Positions 6,520-15,778 are shown, numbered from the stretch's first letter. The stretch is 62,122 nt of DNA from an uncultured Clostridia bacterium (GCA_934463175.1 CAKSIW010000005.1:1-62122); one strand, 5' to 3'. Numbers and translations: made by a program. Notes: generated by a model not told the origin, from the sequence alone.

Positions 6520-9276
6520 TTACGCCCTGTCCTTATCCCAGCAGCAGTGCTTATATTTCTTTCCGCTTCCGCACGGGCACGGGTCGTTTCTGCCAACCTT
6601 GTCACGCTTGACAACAGGCTTTTTCGCAACCGTTCCGTCACCGCCGAGATTTTCCGCAACAGGCTTTGCAACCTGCTGTCTTTCAATCTGAGACTGCGGA
6701 ACAACATGGAACAGGTGTCTCACCGTTTCCTCCTTGATGACCGCAATCATCTCCTCAAACATATCCATTGCTTCAAATTTATATTCAACAACCGGATCGC
6801 GCTGTGCATATGCGCGGAGGTTAATTCCCTGTCTGAGCTGTTCCATGCTGTCAATGTGATCCATCCATTTTGCGTCAACCACGCGGAGAAGAATGACTCT
6901 CTCAATCTCACGCATATTTTCGCCGAACAGTGCTTCCTTTTCGGCATACTGCGCAAGAGCCTTCTCCATCAGAGTGTCGGTCAGGCTCTCAACCGTCATA
7001 TGGTCAATTTCGAAATCGTCAAATTCCAGCTCGCCCTCAGCAAACGGCATGAACTCATTGTTCAGCTGCTCACGAATCGAATCCCACTGCCAGTCGTCCG
7101 CGTTGACTGCACCGCCCGTGTTTCGGGTGATTATGTTTTCAATGACACTGCGAATCATCTTCACAATGGTTTCCTTCAGGTTTGCACCGTCCAGAACCTC
7201 ATTGCGCTGGCTGTATATCATCTCTCTCTGCTGATTGTTGACATCGTCATAATTGAGAACGTGCTTGCGTATATCAAAGTTTCTGCCCTCAACTCTTGCC
7301 TGTGCGGTTTCAATTGAATTTGAAACCATTTTGCTCTCCAGAGCCTCGTCCTCGCCGAAGCCGACCATCTCCATGATTCTGTTGATTTTGTCAGCGGCAA
7401 ACAGGCGCATGAGGTCATCTTCAAGCGACAGGAAGAATCTTGATTTTCCGACATCTCCCTGACGTCCGGCACGTCCGCGCAGCTGATTGTCGATTCTTCG
7501 GCTTTCGTGGCGTTCCGTTCCCATTATATAAAGACCGCCTGCCTCCAGAACCTCTTTCTGCTCAGGCTCAATTTCCGCCTTGAACTTTGCATTCAGCTCA
7601 CGGAAAACATTTCTTGCATTTATGATTTCCTCGTCATCGGTTTCCGCAAAGCCCGTTGCCTGAACAATCAGCTCGGGAGTGAAGCCCTGCTTCTCCATTT
7701 CACTCTTTGCCATAAACTCGGCATTACCGCCAAGCACAATATCCGTTCCGCGTCCTGCCATGTTGGTTGCAATGGTAACTGCGCCGCGCTTTCCTGCCTG
7801 AGCAACAATTTCCGCTTCCTTCTCATGCATTTTCGCATTCAGAACGTTATGCTTTATGCCGCGTCTTTTCAGCATACCGCTGAGCAGCTCCGATTTTTCG
7901 ATTGAAACCGTGCCGATCAGCACAGGCTGACCCTTCTCATGTGCCTTTTCAACCTCTGCAATAACCGCATTGAACTTTGCCTTTTCGGTTTTATATATCA
8001 AATCGGGCAAATCCTCGCGGCGCAACGGTCTGTTCGTCGGAATGACAACAACGTCAAGCCTGTAGATTTCCTGGAACTCGTCCTCTTCGGTCTGAGCGGT
8101 ACCGGTCATACCCGACAGCTTTTTATACAGCCTGAAAAAGTTCTGGAAGGTTATTGTTGCAAGAGTCTTGCTCTCGTTCTCAACCTTAACATGCTCCTTT
8201 GCTTCAATTGCCTGGTGAAGTCCGTCGCTGTAGCGTCTGCCGAACATCAGTCTGCCCGTGAATTCGTCAACAATGATGACCTGACCGTCCTTGACAACAT
8301 AATCCTTGTCGCGTCTCATAACACCGTTTGCCTTCAATGCCTGGTTTATGTGATGTGAAATCATCATATTTGCAGGGTCAGTCAGATTCTCAATATTAAA
8401 CGCCTGTTCAGCCTTTTTAACACCCTCGGGGGTCAGCGTTGCGGTTTTTGCCTTTTCGTCAACAACATAATCGACATCGGTGTAAACCTCCTCGTCCTCC
8501 TCCTTGGAGTCGGTTTCAACAACACGGCGGCATTTGAGAGACTTTGCGAAATAGTCAGCCTGCTCATAGAGGACGGTTGACTTGTCACCCACACCCGAAA
8601 TGATGAGCGGTGTTCTTGCCTCATCAATCAATATGCTGTCCACCTCGTCCACAATCGCATAATTGTGACCGCGCTGAACTCTTTGTTCCTTATATATAAC
8701 CATATTGTCACGAAGATAGTCAAAGCCCATCTCGTTGTTTGTTCCGTATGTTATGTCAGCGTTATACGCCGCGCGCCTTTGCTCATTGTCCATGTCGTGA
8801 ATAATCAGACCGACCGAAAGACCGAGAAAATTATAAAGCTTGCCCATCCATTCGCTGTCGCGCTTTGCAAGATAGTCATTCACCGTGACAATGTGAACAC
8901 CCTTGCCCGTGAGGGCATTGAGATATGCCGGCAGAGTTGCAACCAGCGTTTTTCCTTCACCTGTTTTCATCTCCGCGATTCTGCCCTGATGAAGAACAAT
9001 TCCGCCGACAACCTGAACGCGGAAATGCTTCATTCCGAGCACACGCCACGCCGCCTCACGGCACACCGCAAACGCCTCGGGCAGAATATCGTCCGTGGTT
9101 TCACCGTCCGCAAGCCGCTTCTTGAAAACATCGGTCATCGCGCGAAGCTCCGAATCGGTTTTGGACTGCATCTGCGAGTCCAGCTCCATGACCTTATCCG
9201 CAATCGGATTAATTCTTTTCAGCTCACGGTCGCTGTATGTTCCGACAATTTTTTCTATAAATGATTTAACACTCAT
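6520..9276 (-). CDS. secA: preprotein translocase ATPase SecA
   Basis: Motor ATPase that drives unfolded preproteins through SecYEG. It has 918 residues. Walker A lies in MKTGEGKTLVATLPAYL at about residue 105, the DEAD-like Walker B in IVDEVDSILIDEARTPLI, and the conserved MAGRGTDIVLGGN and GRAGRQGDVGKSRF motifs follow. The C-terminal zinc tail CPCGSGKKYKHCC, which contacts SecB or ribosomes, is intact. Start at ATG 9276 with GGAGG upstream. It is the first gene of the secA-prfB-prfA run; a good promoter sits at 9328-9356. The many large secreted SLH proteins in this window would be its clients. Confidence 0.97.
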   Translation of the reverse strand: MSVKSFIEKIVGTYSDRELKRINPIADKVMELDSQMQSKTDSELRAMTDVFKKRLADGETTDDILPEAFAVCREAAWRVLGMKHFRVQVVGGIVLHQGRIAEMKTGEGKTLVATLPAYLNALTGKGVHIVTVNDYLAKRDSEWMGKLYNFLGLSVGLIIHDMDNEQRRAAYNADITYGTNNEMGFDYLRDNMVIYKEQRVQRGHNYAIVDEVDSILIDEARTPLIISGVGDKSTVLYEQADYFAKSLKCRRVVETDSKEEDEEVYTDVDYVVDEKAKTATLTPEGVKKAEQAFNIENLTDPANMMISHHINQALKANGVMRRDKDYVVKDGQVIIVDEFTGRLMFGRRYSDGLHQAIEAKEHVKVENESKTLATITFQNFFRLYKKLSGMTGTAQTEEDEFQEIYRLDVVVIPTNRPLRREDLPDLIYKTEKAKFNAVIAEVEKAHEKGQPVLIGTVSIEKSELLSGMLKRRGIKHNVLNAKMHEKEAEIVAQAGKRGAVTIATNMAGRGTDIVLGGNAEFMAKSEMEKQGFTPELIVQATGFAETDDEEIINARNVFRELNAKFKAEIEPEQKEVLEAGGLYIMGTERHESRRIDNQLRGRAGRQGDVGKSRFFLSLEDDLMRLFAADKINRIMEMVGFGEDEALESKMVSNSIETAQARVEGRNFDIRKHVLNYDDVNNQQREMIYSQRNEVLDGANLKETIVKMIRSVIENIITRNTGGAVNADDWQWDSIREQLNNEFMPFAEGELEFDDFEIDHMTVESLTDTLMEKALAQYAEKEALFGENMREIERVILLRVVDAKWMDHIDSMEQLRQGINLRAYAQRDPVVEYKFEAMDMFEEMIAVIKEETVRHLFHVVPQSQIERQQVAKPVAENLGGDGTVAKKPVVKRDKVGRNDPCPCGSGKKYKHCCWDKDRA

Positions 9277-9327
9277 TCCGTAACCTCCATATCAAACATG
9301 CATGGTTATACACATACAATTATAATT

Positions 9328-9356
9328 AGTATAACATACTTTTTTCAAATATACAA
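9328..9356 (-). promoter_or_regulatory. sigma-A type promoter upstream of secA
   Basis: On the minus strand TTGTAT (9356-9351) is followed after 17 bases by TATACT (9333-9328), with the secA start about 50 bp downstream. Spacing is ideal and the -10 is one base from consensus. Confidence 0.6.
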
Positions 9357-9449
9357 TAGCTGTTACAAAAACTTAACAACTATTTGGAATATTTTTCAAA
9401 AGCTTGTCTATAATATATAGTAAGACATACCGAGAGAAGGGGGTTTTTT

Positions 9450-9716
9450 ATGCTGACAGACATAACGGCAGGCTTTGGAGCAGTCTTAAACCGAGTTGCA
9501 TATATGCGCAAAAAACCTGAGGACGCAACCGAAACACGTCTGACAGAGCTTAAGCACAGCATTGACCGAACCGTCACCGAGCTTAACTGCGCCATGGAGA
9601 ATTTTAACAACGTCACCGAACCGAAGCTGATTGATTTCTACATTTATAAAATACAGTCAGAACAGACACGCTATGACCAGCTTCTGTGCGAATATAAAAC
9701 CCTGACAAATCTCTGA
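9450..9716 (+). CDS. small DUF2508 (YaaL)-like protein
   Basis: An 88-residue, charged, helical protein without signal or membrane segment. The end, ENFNNVTEPKLIDFYIYKIQSEQTRYDQLL, fits the DUF2508 pattern (a Phe-x-x-Val-x-[Asp/Glu]-Pro-x-Leu-Ile-Asp-x-x-Ile-Tyr core followed by an Arg-Tyr-x-x-Leu-Leu motif). In Firmicutes this family of unknown function usually sits near recR or the pro-sigma-K factor gene bofA, neither of which is visible here. AGAAGGGGG lies before the ATG at 9450. It is the only gene between divergent secA and the cobalamin riboswitch, and no clear terminator follows it. The family call is by eye. Confidence 0.65.
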   Translation: MLTDITAGFGAVLNRVAYMRKKPEDATETRLTELKHSIDRTVTELNCAMENFNNVTEPKLIDFYIYKIQSEQTRYDQLLCEYKTLTNL

Positions 9717-9814
9717 CACAGAACTCCAAGCTTTGTTTTTTTGCATTTTTTGTTTGGTTTTTATATTGCTTTTTCCCTTTTGCTGTGATATACTGAGACA
9801 AATTTCAATAATTC

Positions 9815-10030
9815 GCACAAAGTGCCGCACCTGCCGCCACGGGCATGTGCGGTGAAAAGGGAATCGGGTGAGAATCCCGAACGGTTGACAGTCGCTGTAT
9901 GCTCCCGAAAGCTCTTCATTCATTGACGAAAGTCAGTCATTGGGAAACCGAGAAGGCAGAATGAAAAGCAAAAAGCCCATGCTTTATAGGGAGTGAGTCA
10001 GAAGACCTGCTTTGATGCCGCACCGCAAAG
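9815..10030 (+). ncRNA. cobalamin (B12) riboswitch aptamer
   Basis: The conserved core is readable in order: the GGTGAAAAGGGAATCGGGTG / GAGAATCCCGAACGGTTGAC block with CAGTCGCTGTA (9851-9900), then the GTCAGTCATTGGGAAACCGA / GAAGGC block (9931-9958), and the B12-box end GTCAGAAGACCTGC (9997-10010). These align with GGTGAA, GGGAA-GGTGAAAATCC, GCCACTG and AGGAGACCTGC of known cobalamin riboswitches. It is followed by a switchable terminator and a predicted surface B12-binding protein. The outer boundaries are approximate. Confidence 0.93.
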
Positions 10031-10095
10031 TGTTTTGGCACAGGAGCGGCAGTTTTGGTATGCGTTCTTTGGTCCGCATACTGATTTGCGTTTTC

Positions 10096-10146
10096 TCACG
10101 GAAAAACTCTGCCGTGATAATCCGATATGGATTATCACGGCTTTTT
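10096..10146 (+). terminator. riboswitch expression platform: antiterminator/terminator
   Basis: GCCGTGATAATCC (10111-10123) and GGATTATCACGGC (10129-10141) form a perfect 13-bp stem with a 5-base loop and a T5 run, an intrinsic terminator. TCACGG at 10096-10101 can instead pair with CCGTGA at 10112-10117, which would break the terminator. This is the layout of a B12-responsive transcription-attenuation switch: B12 bound leads to termination. The pairing choice is inferred. Confidence 0.88.
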
Positions 10147-10211
10147 GTTTTCTTATCAGCACCGCAATGCGGTTTTATATATAAAAATCAATTTTGGGAG
10201 GAACAAAAGAA

Positions 10212-13200
10212 ATGCAGAAGAACAAATTTTCAAACAGACTTTGGTCTCTGGTACTTATTCTCACGGTTATGCTGTGCAGCATGGCAATTCCCGCCGCTGC
10301 CGCAGAACCCGACGGAACACCTGAGAACCCATACAGAATCGGCACGCCCGAAGCACTTGCGGCTCTTGCAAACATTGACGAACCAATCGGATATGTCGTG
10401 CTGACCGATGATATTGATATGTCGGAGCTTGCGGATTGGTCCGCACCGACATGCATAATCAAAAATCTGACAGGCGGTTTTGACGGCAAGGGCTTCACAA
10501 TCTCCAACCTGGAGCTTTCGGGCGGCACGGGATCATACTCATGGAGCGATGGCGCAAACCCCGTCAACACAGGTTTGATCGGCACACTCAGCGGAACTGT
10601 TCAGAATGTGATTCTGGAAAACATCTCAATCACGGAACAAATCGGCGGTGACAACAATGTCGGAGTTTTTGCAGGACAAATCGCCGAGGGCGGTGCAGGC
10701 AGAATCGTTAACTGCATTGCAAACGGCACAATCTCGGCAGCAGGCGGAAACACCAGAACCTACATAGGCGGTCTTGTCGGCTATATATTCGGAACAACCG
10801 ACAACAACTCCTCTCTCGCTGTCACCGGCTGCATAGGAAATGTTTCCGTGACATGCGGCAGCTCGGGCTACGCAGGCGGTCTCATCGGCTGTGCTTCGGG
10901 CTACAGCAGTCTGACTGTGAGCAAATGCGCGGCTTTGCGCGATGTTCTCGGAAGCTCAGCAAACCGTGCCGGAATTTTAGGCAACTGGATGTCACGTGAG
11001 CTCACTCTTTCTCTGAGCGACAGCTATTTTGCGGGAAATGCTCCATACGGAATAACATGCAATTCAAGATACATAACACCATCTGTTACCGCTGAGGGCT
11101 TTTATTACAACAGTGCCGTCTCAAATCTGGTGAACGAACGCACAACTCAGCCGACGGGTGCTGAAGGACTCGACATTGACGGACTGAAAAATCTTTCCAT
11201 TGACGGATTTGCGGTTCAGAGCGGAAAATATGACGAATTTCCCGTTCCGATTTGGACTCCCGCCGAACCGCTGACTCCCGAAGTGCCTCAATTCTCCTGC
11301 ACGGTCAGCTTCCGCGGCACAGAGGACGGAACTGTCAGTCTTTTCAAGGACAGTGAGAGCATCTCTGCCGCGAACGGTGAATATATCCTGACAGAAAAGG
11401 GCGAATACACCTACACCGTGACAGACTTTGAGGACTATGACGATATTACGGACGGCAGCTTCACTGTCGGCGACGGCGATAATGAGGGAGAGAAAATCAT
11501 CTGGGTTCACCCTGTATATAAAACAGTTCCGCTCACAGGCGAAGGCACCGAAGAAAATCCGTATGTGATTTCCTCCGCAAAGGAGCTATGCACTCTTGCA
11601 AACAGAATCAACAATGGCAACGATGCGGAATCACATGTCAAGCTTGACAATGACATATCGTTCAGCGGTTCATGGACGCCTCTCGGCAAGAACTCCGTAT
11701 ATGCATTCCGCGGAAGCTTTGACGGAAATAATCACAGCGTAACCGTCACCGTTGACAATCCCAAGCTGAGCTATTTCGGATTTTTCGGCTGCATTACCGA
11801 TGCCGAGATTAAAAATCTCACCGTGAACGGTGAAATATACTGCTCAAGCACTGCCGCATATGTCGGAGGACTCACAGGCAGAGCACGCGGAAACGTATTG
11901 ATTGAGAACTGCACCAACAATGCCACAGTATCAGCAAAGGTCAGCAGCTGCATCGGAATCGGCGGACTGGTCGGCGGATATGATGATAACATAGAATACG
12001 AATGGAAAAATATCCGTCTCCTTGTCAGGGACAGCGCAAACCGCGGCTTGATTATTGCCTCAGGTTCGGGCAGCAATGCATATGCAGGCGGCATTGTCGG
12101 CTCAAACGCAAACTGCACGGAACTGGTTAACTGTGAAAGTCTCGGCACAATCAGCACTCAGGGCATATGGCTCGGAGGTCTTCTGGGACAAAGCGGCAGT
12201 CAGATGGGCGACTGTCACCCGTCACTGACCGACTGCACGGTTTCTGCCGTCTTAATCGGAACACCGGACAAAACAAACAGGCTGTACGGAAAAGGCTCTC
12301 TTGCCGAAAAGTATATTACAGGCAGCGGCGACAACACATATGACGGCGGCAGCACAACCGACAATGCACTGCTTCTTGAAGCTGCGAAATATGCAGATGT
12401 TATTGCAGCCCCCTCTTCCGCCTCTGCCGGCGATAATCTGACACTGCTGAAGGACGGAGAGTCTGCTGACGGTTCAATTTCTCTCTCATGCAGTCAGAAC
12501 GAGGAAGACAAAGAGCTGTCATATCTTTCATGCACAGAGAACGGAATCAGTCTTGCGAAGCTCAACACAACAGGAAAAGCTGTTGAGGCAACCGCCACGC
12601 TGCGTCTGGCGGATGAGAGCGGCAACGCGCTGCGCAAGCCAATCACCGTGAACATATATCCGTCAGAGACGGGCAGCACCGAAACCGCACGTCAACGGCT
12701 GATGAACAACATCGCCGCGTCATACTCAGGCAAATCGGGAGACTGGGTTGTCTTTGATATGACGGCATATGAGCTTCTCGGCTTCGGCGCAAACACAACA
12801 AACCGTGAGAACTATCTGAATCTCACCGTCAACGCACTTGCAGGAAACAGTGCATTAGTCACCGACCGCGCAAAAGCTGAAATCATTCTTTCCGCACTCG
12901 GAGTTGACAGCACACAGCTGACACCGTTTGAGGGAGACTCTTTCAGCAATGCCGAAAAGCTTCAGGCAATGAACCTTGGCAGCAGTCACTATTCCGCGCC
13001 GTGGGTATTGCTTGCCGAGGAGGCAGGAAAGCTTGAACTCACGGACGAACAGCGCAGCAAAATGATTTCCCTGCTTCTTGACAAGCAGAGCGAAAACGGA
13101 CTTTTCCAATCTGTTTGGGGAGGCGAAAAATATGACGATGCCGACACAACAGCAACAGCACTTGCGGCGCTTGCGAGATTCTGCGCGGAAAACGATGCCG

Positions 13201-14672
13201 TCAGAGACTTTGCAGACAAAGCTCTGAGCGGTTTGAGCAATGCACAGGGAGCAAACGGTTCATTCGGAAACGCAAACTCCGACGCAATGGTCATCATCGG
13301 ACTTGCCGCAATGGGAATCGACCCCGAAACCGATTCAAGGTTTGTCAAATGCGGTTGCAGTCTTGCGGACGCGCTCATGCTCTATGTCAGCGACAGTTCA
13401 AACGGCTTCACTGCAAGCTTCTCGACAGACTCGCAAGGCGAAAAGGCTCAGGCTCTTGCAACCGAACAGGGTTTCCGTGCACTCATCACGCTTGAACAGC
13501 TGAAAAAGTCAGGAGGCAGCTTTAACATATACACCATGAAAACCTCTGACGGCACATCTGTCATTGAACCCATACCGTCGGAAACCTTTGCTTCATCAGG
13601 CGAAGGCGATGTTGAACTTCCCGATGACGTGCACATTTCTTCCGACGGTGAGACGAGCGGCAATTCAAACATAACAGTAAGCCTCAGCGTATTGTCGGAT
13701 AAGAGCCTTGAATGGCTGTCAACAGGTGTGACCATGCCAAAAGGCGCAACCGTGGCTGACGTGCTTAAGAAAGCCTTTTCCGACGCAGGTATATCTGCTG
13801 CCGGTCTTGACAACGGATATATTTCATCTGTCACATACGGCGATATAACTCTCTCGCAATGTGACAACGGCCCGAACAGCGGCTGGATGTATAAGGTCAA
13901 CGGCACCGCTCCGAAAAACACCGGAATTTCAGACTACAAGCTCAAGTCGGGCGACAGCGTTACGCTTTATTACACCAATGACTACACAACCGAAGAAGAA
14001 ACAAAATCATGGGGCGGCGGACACGGCTCGTCAGGTTCAAGCACTGCCGACACCCCGAAGGAGGACACTCCTTCCTCAGAGGAAAATAACGATACGCCAA
14101 AATCCGACAGCAAATCTTTGGAAAGTCTCATTGATGTCAGCACGGACGCATGGTATTTTGATGCAGTTCGGTATGTCATTGATGGCAAGCTTATGAAAGG
14201 CATTTCCGAAAATGAGTTTGCGCCCGAAGCAAGCCTCACGCGTGCAATGTTTGTGACCATTCTTCACAGAGCCGAAAACGAACCCGAATCACAGGGAAAG
14301 ACGTTCAGTGATGTTCCGAGCGGCAACTGGTTTTCAAACGCTGTTGCATGGGCAAGCAGTTTCGGAATTGTGAGCGGAGTCTCCGACACCGAGTTTGCAC
14401 CCGATGACAACATAACGCGCGAGCAGATGGCGGTCATTATGTTCAGATATGCAAAATATAAAGGCGTTGATGTATCTGTCGGAGAGGACACCAACATTCT
14501 TTCATACAGCGATGCGGATGAGATTTCGGACTATGCAGCCGAAGCATTGCAGTGGACGGCAGGAAGCGGTATTATGTCAGGAAAGAGCAGCACAACGCTC
14601 AATCCTCTTGACAATGCAACACGTGCCGAAACCGCAGCGGTAATTATGAGATTTATTGAAGCTATAAAATAA
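10212..14672 (+). CDS. S-layer-anchored transcobalamin/intrinsic-factor-like protein (alpha/alpha toroid + DUF4430 + 3 SLH)
   Basis: A 1486-residue secreted protein with signal peptide ending near AIPAAAAEP. Order: GLUG/beta-helix-like repeats (about 35-270), an Ig-like stretch (365-425), a second GLUG-like block (430-690), an alpha/alpha-toroid region with terpenoid-cyclase-like repeats such as NGLFQSVWGGEKYDDADTTA and GANGSFGNANSDAM (about 825-1100), and a DUF4430 domain ending GPNSGWMYKVNG and LKSGDSVTLYYTND (about 1150-1256). A Ser/Pro/Glu-rich linker and three SLH domains (about 1305-1486) complete it. Toroid plus DUF4430 is how animal cobalamin carriers are built. It sits directly behind a cobalamin riboswitch. 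Cell-surface B12 capture is inferred; no B12 transporter gene is adjacent. The start is ATG 10212 with GGGAGGA upstream. Confidence 0.88.
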   Translation: MQKNKFSNRLWSLVLILTVMLCSMAIPAAAAEPDGTPENPYRIGTPEALAALANIDEPIGYVVLTDDIDMSELADWSAPTCIIKNLTGGFDGKGFTISNLELSGGTGSYSWSDGANPVNTGLIGTLSGTVQNVILENISITEQIGGDNNVGVFAGQIAEGGAGRIVNCIANGTISAAGGNTRTYIGGLVGYIFGTTDNNSSLAVTGCIGNVSVTCGSSGYAGGLIGCASGYSSLTVSKCAALRDVLGSSANRAGILGNWMSRELTLSLSDSYFAGNAPYGITCNSRYITPSVTAEGFYYNSAVSNLVNERTTQPTGAEGLDIDGLKNLSIDGFAVQSGKYDEFPVPIWTPAEPLTPEVPQFSCTVSFRGTEDGTVSLFKDSESISAANGEYILTEKGEYTYTVTDFEDYDDITDGSFTVGDGDNEGEKIIWVHPVYKTVPLTGEGTEENPYVISSAKELCTLANRINNGNDAESHVKLDNDISFSGSWTPLGKNSVYAFRGSFDGNNHSVTVTVDNPKLSYFGFFGCITDAEIKNLTVNGEIYCSSTAAYVGGLTGRARGNVLIENCTNNATVSAKVSSCIGIGGLVGGYDDNIEYEWKNIRLLVRDSANRGLIIASGSGSNAYAGGIVGSNANCTELVNCESLGTISTQGIWLGGLLGQSGSQMGDCHPSLTDCTVSAVLIGTPDKTNRLYGKGSLAEKYITGSGDNTYDGGSTTDNALLLEAAKYADVIAAPSSASAGDNLTLLKDGESADGSISLSCSQNEEDKELSYLSCTENGISLAKLNTTGKAVEATATLRLADESGNALRKPITVNIYPSETGSTETARQRLMNNIAASYSGKSGDWVVFDMTAYELLGFGANTTNRENYLNLTVNALAGNSALVTDRAKAEIILSALGVDSTQLTPFEGDSFSNAEKLQAMNLGSSHYSAPWVLLAEEAGKLELTDEQRSKMISLLLDKQSENGLFQSVWGGEKYDDADTTATALAALARFCAENDAVRDFADKALSGLSNAQGANGSFGNANSDAMVIIGLAAMGIDPETDSRFVKCGCSLADALMLYVSDSSNGFTASFSTDSQGEKAQALATEQGFRALITLEQLKKSGGSFNIYTMKTSDGTSVIEPIPSETFASSGEGDVELPDDVHISSDGETSGNSNITVSLSVLSDKSLEWLSTGVTMPKGATVADVLKKAFSDAGISAAGLDNGYISSVTYGDITLSQCDNGPNSGWMYKVNGTAPKNTGISDYKLKSGDSVTLYYTNDYTTEEETKSWGGGHGSSGSSTADTPKEDTPSSEENNDTPKSDSKSLESLIDVSTDAWYFDAVRYVIDGKLMKGISENEFAPEASLTRAMFVTILHRAENEPESQGKTFSDVPSGNWFSNAVAWASSFGIVSGVSDTEFAPDDNITREQMAVIMFRYAKYKGVDVSVGEDTNILSYSDADEISDYAAEALQWTAGSGIMSGKSSTTLNPLDNATRAETAAVIMRFIEAIK

Positions 14673-14683
14673 TGAATGCATAA

Positions 14684-14731
14684 TCAATCGGAGCTGACCG
14701 TTAAAATCAGCTCCGATTGAATTTTTTTAAT
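14684..14731 (+). terminator. intrinsic terminator after the SLH-DUF4430 gene
   Basis: TCAATCGGAGCTGA (14684-14697) and TCAGCTCCGATTGA (14707-14720) form a perfect 14-bp stem, followed by a T-rich tail. Confidence 0.9.
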
Positions 14732-14749
14732 TTTTTTTTACAAAAAGGG

Positions 14750-14778
14750 TTGCATTTTCTGCAAAAGTGTGGTAAAAT
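14750..14778 (+). promoter_or_regulatory. promoter of tRNA-Arg
   Basis: TTGCAT (14750-14755), a 17-base spacer, then TAAAAT (14773-14778), about 40 bp before the tRNA. It lies between the terminator of the previous gene and the tRNA. Confidence 0.6.
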
Positions 14779-14816
14779 ATATAATCGTTGGCGGCGAATC
14801 AAACTTTGCTGCACAT

Positions 14817-14893
14817 GCGCCGGTAGCTCAGCTGGATAGAGTGACTGGCTACGAACCAGTAGGTCGGGGGTTCGAGTCCCTTCCGGCGCACCA
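14817..14893 (+). tRNA. tRNA-Arg (anticodon ACG)
   Basis: A 77-base cloverleaf with acceptor stem GCGCCGG/CCGGCGC, D-arm GCTCAGCTGGATAGAGT, anticodon stem-loop ACTGG-CTACGAA-CCAGT giving ACG, and T-arm GGGGGTTCGAGTCCCTT with the invariant TTCGA. The discriminator is A and CCA is encoded (14891-14893). ACG reads CGN arginine codons after deamination to inosine. Confidence 0.97.
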
Positions 14894-14897
14894 CATC

Positions 14898-14929
14898 ACG
14901 GCAAGCCAAAAGGCTTGCCGTATTTTTTG
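14898..14929 (+). terminator. terminator of tRNA-Arg
   Basis: ACGGCAAGCC (14898-14907), loop AAAA, GGCTTGCCGT (14912-14921), then ATTTTTT. Confidence 0.9.
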
Positions 14930-14952
14930 TAAAAAATACGGTTTCGCTTTAT

Positions 14953-14975
14953 CTGCTGCCGCTATACGGCAGCAG
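14953..14975. other. 9-bp hairpin between tRNA-Arg and the AraC gene
   Basis: CTGCTGCCG (14953-14961) pairs with CGGCAGCAG (14967-14975) around a CTATA loop. It could help end the AraC transcript arriving on the minus strand, but no strong T-run follows on that strand. The rest of 14930-15025 shows nothing recognisable. Confidence 0.4.
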
Positions 14976-15025
14976 GGTGGTTTATTTTTGCTTATTTTAA
15001 CACACTGCACACCTTGGGAAATCCG

Positions 15026-15778
15026 CTATATTCTTCCCGTCCTTCTGAATTTACCGGGGGTTATGCCTGTATATTTCTTAAATTGTCTGATGAAATGATA
15101 CTGGCTGTGAAAGCCGCAAAGCTCCGCAATGCTTTCAACGGCACTATCCCCGCGCAGCAGCATAAGCTGCGCTCTCTGAAGCCTCAGATTGCACAAATCA
15201 CGCAGAGGAGATATGCCGAATATCTCTTTATATACATAATAAAATCTCGATTCGCTCATTCTGACAAGGCGCGCCATCTCCTTAACGGTCCACTCGTATT
15301 GGTATCGGTCGTGTATCTCTTGCCTTGCCCGTGTGAATGCCTTTCTCTGTTCAGAATCATATGCCGGCGCGTCGCTGCAAAATTCAGACCTCGCAAGCAA
15401 CGCAAAAAGCTTTTCACTCAGAGCGGAACAAACCGCCTCATACAGTCTTTCCTTTTTTATGCATTCAATCTCCATTTCGGAAATAATTTTTGTTATCTCC
15501 CTGCTGTATCTCGGATAATAAACCCGCTCAGATTCAATGTCATATTTTTTCATCAGCTCTCCGCAGCCGTCCTCCGCATGAAACCAATCATGAATCAAGC
15601 CGCACTCCAATGATGAAAATTTTTGTTCAGCATTCTTTTCCCATATGACACAGCCGCCCGGGTCGATTTGAACCTCTTTTCCCCTCAGTCTTGCCGTCAC
15701 AGGCGTCAAAAAATGTATAAAAATATATGTTTGACCGATGTTCCTGTCAAGACAAAAGCCTTTGTCCTCTTTCCACAT
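15026..15778 (-). CDS. AraC-family transcriptional regulator
   Basis: A 250-residue regulator with an N-terminal cupin-like sensor half (about 1-140) and a C-terminal double HTH (about 150-250): WTVKEMARLVRMSESRFYYVYKEIFG, then AVESIAELCGFHSQYHFIRQFKKYTGITPGKFR, the classic AraC signature. A longer frame reaches back to TTG 15847, but that stretch is a consensus promoter, so ATG 15778, preceded by GGTGAT seven bases upstream, is chosen. It is divergent from the GH2 gene at 15935 and probably controls it in response to the sugar released. The ligand is unknown. Confidence 0.9.
   Translation of the reverse strand: MWKEDKGFCLDRNIGQTYIFIHFLTPVTARLRGKEVQIDPGGCVIWEKNAEQKFSSLECGLIHDWFHAEDGCGELMKKYDIESERVYYPRYSREITKIISEMEIECIKKERLYEAVCSALSEKLFALLARSEFCSDAPAYDSEQRKAFTRARQEIHDRYQYEWTVKEMARLVRMSESRFYYVYKEIFGISPLRDLCNLRLQRAQLMLLRGDSAVESIAELCGFHSQYHFIRQFKKYTGITPGKFRRTGRI

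Noticed and set aside
6483..6707. 74-codon minus-strand frame before prfB
   Set aside because: It overlaps the 3' end of secA in another frame; the real upstream reading frame of prfB is the short GTG 6486 frame ending at the shift site.
6547..7317. 256-codon open frame on the plus strand
   Set aside because: It lies opposite secA, has no ribosome site or recognisable domain, and is a shadow of secA codon use.
9657..9923. 88-codon minus-strand frame across the riboswitch leader
   Set aside because: It overlaps the conserved cobalamin aptamer and the DUF2508-like gene and has no ribosome site or similarity.
14817..14893. tRNA-Arg as an attachment site for an integrated element
   Set aside because: No integrase, no repeated tRNA end and no phage or transposon genes were seen near it; no insertion sequence was found anywhere in the window.
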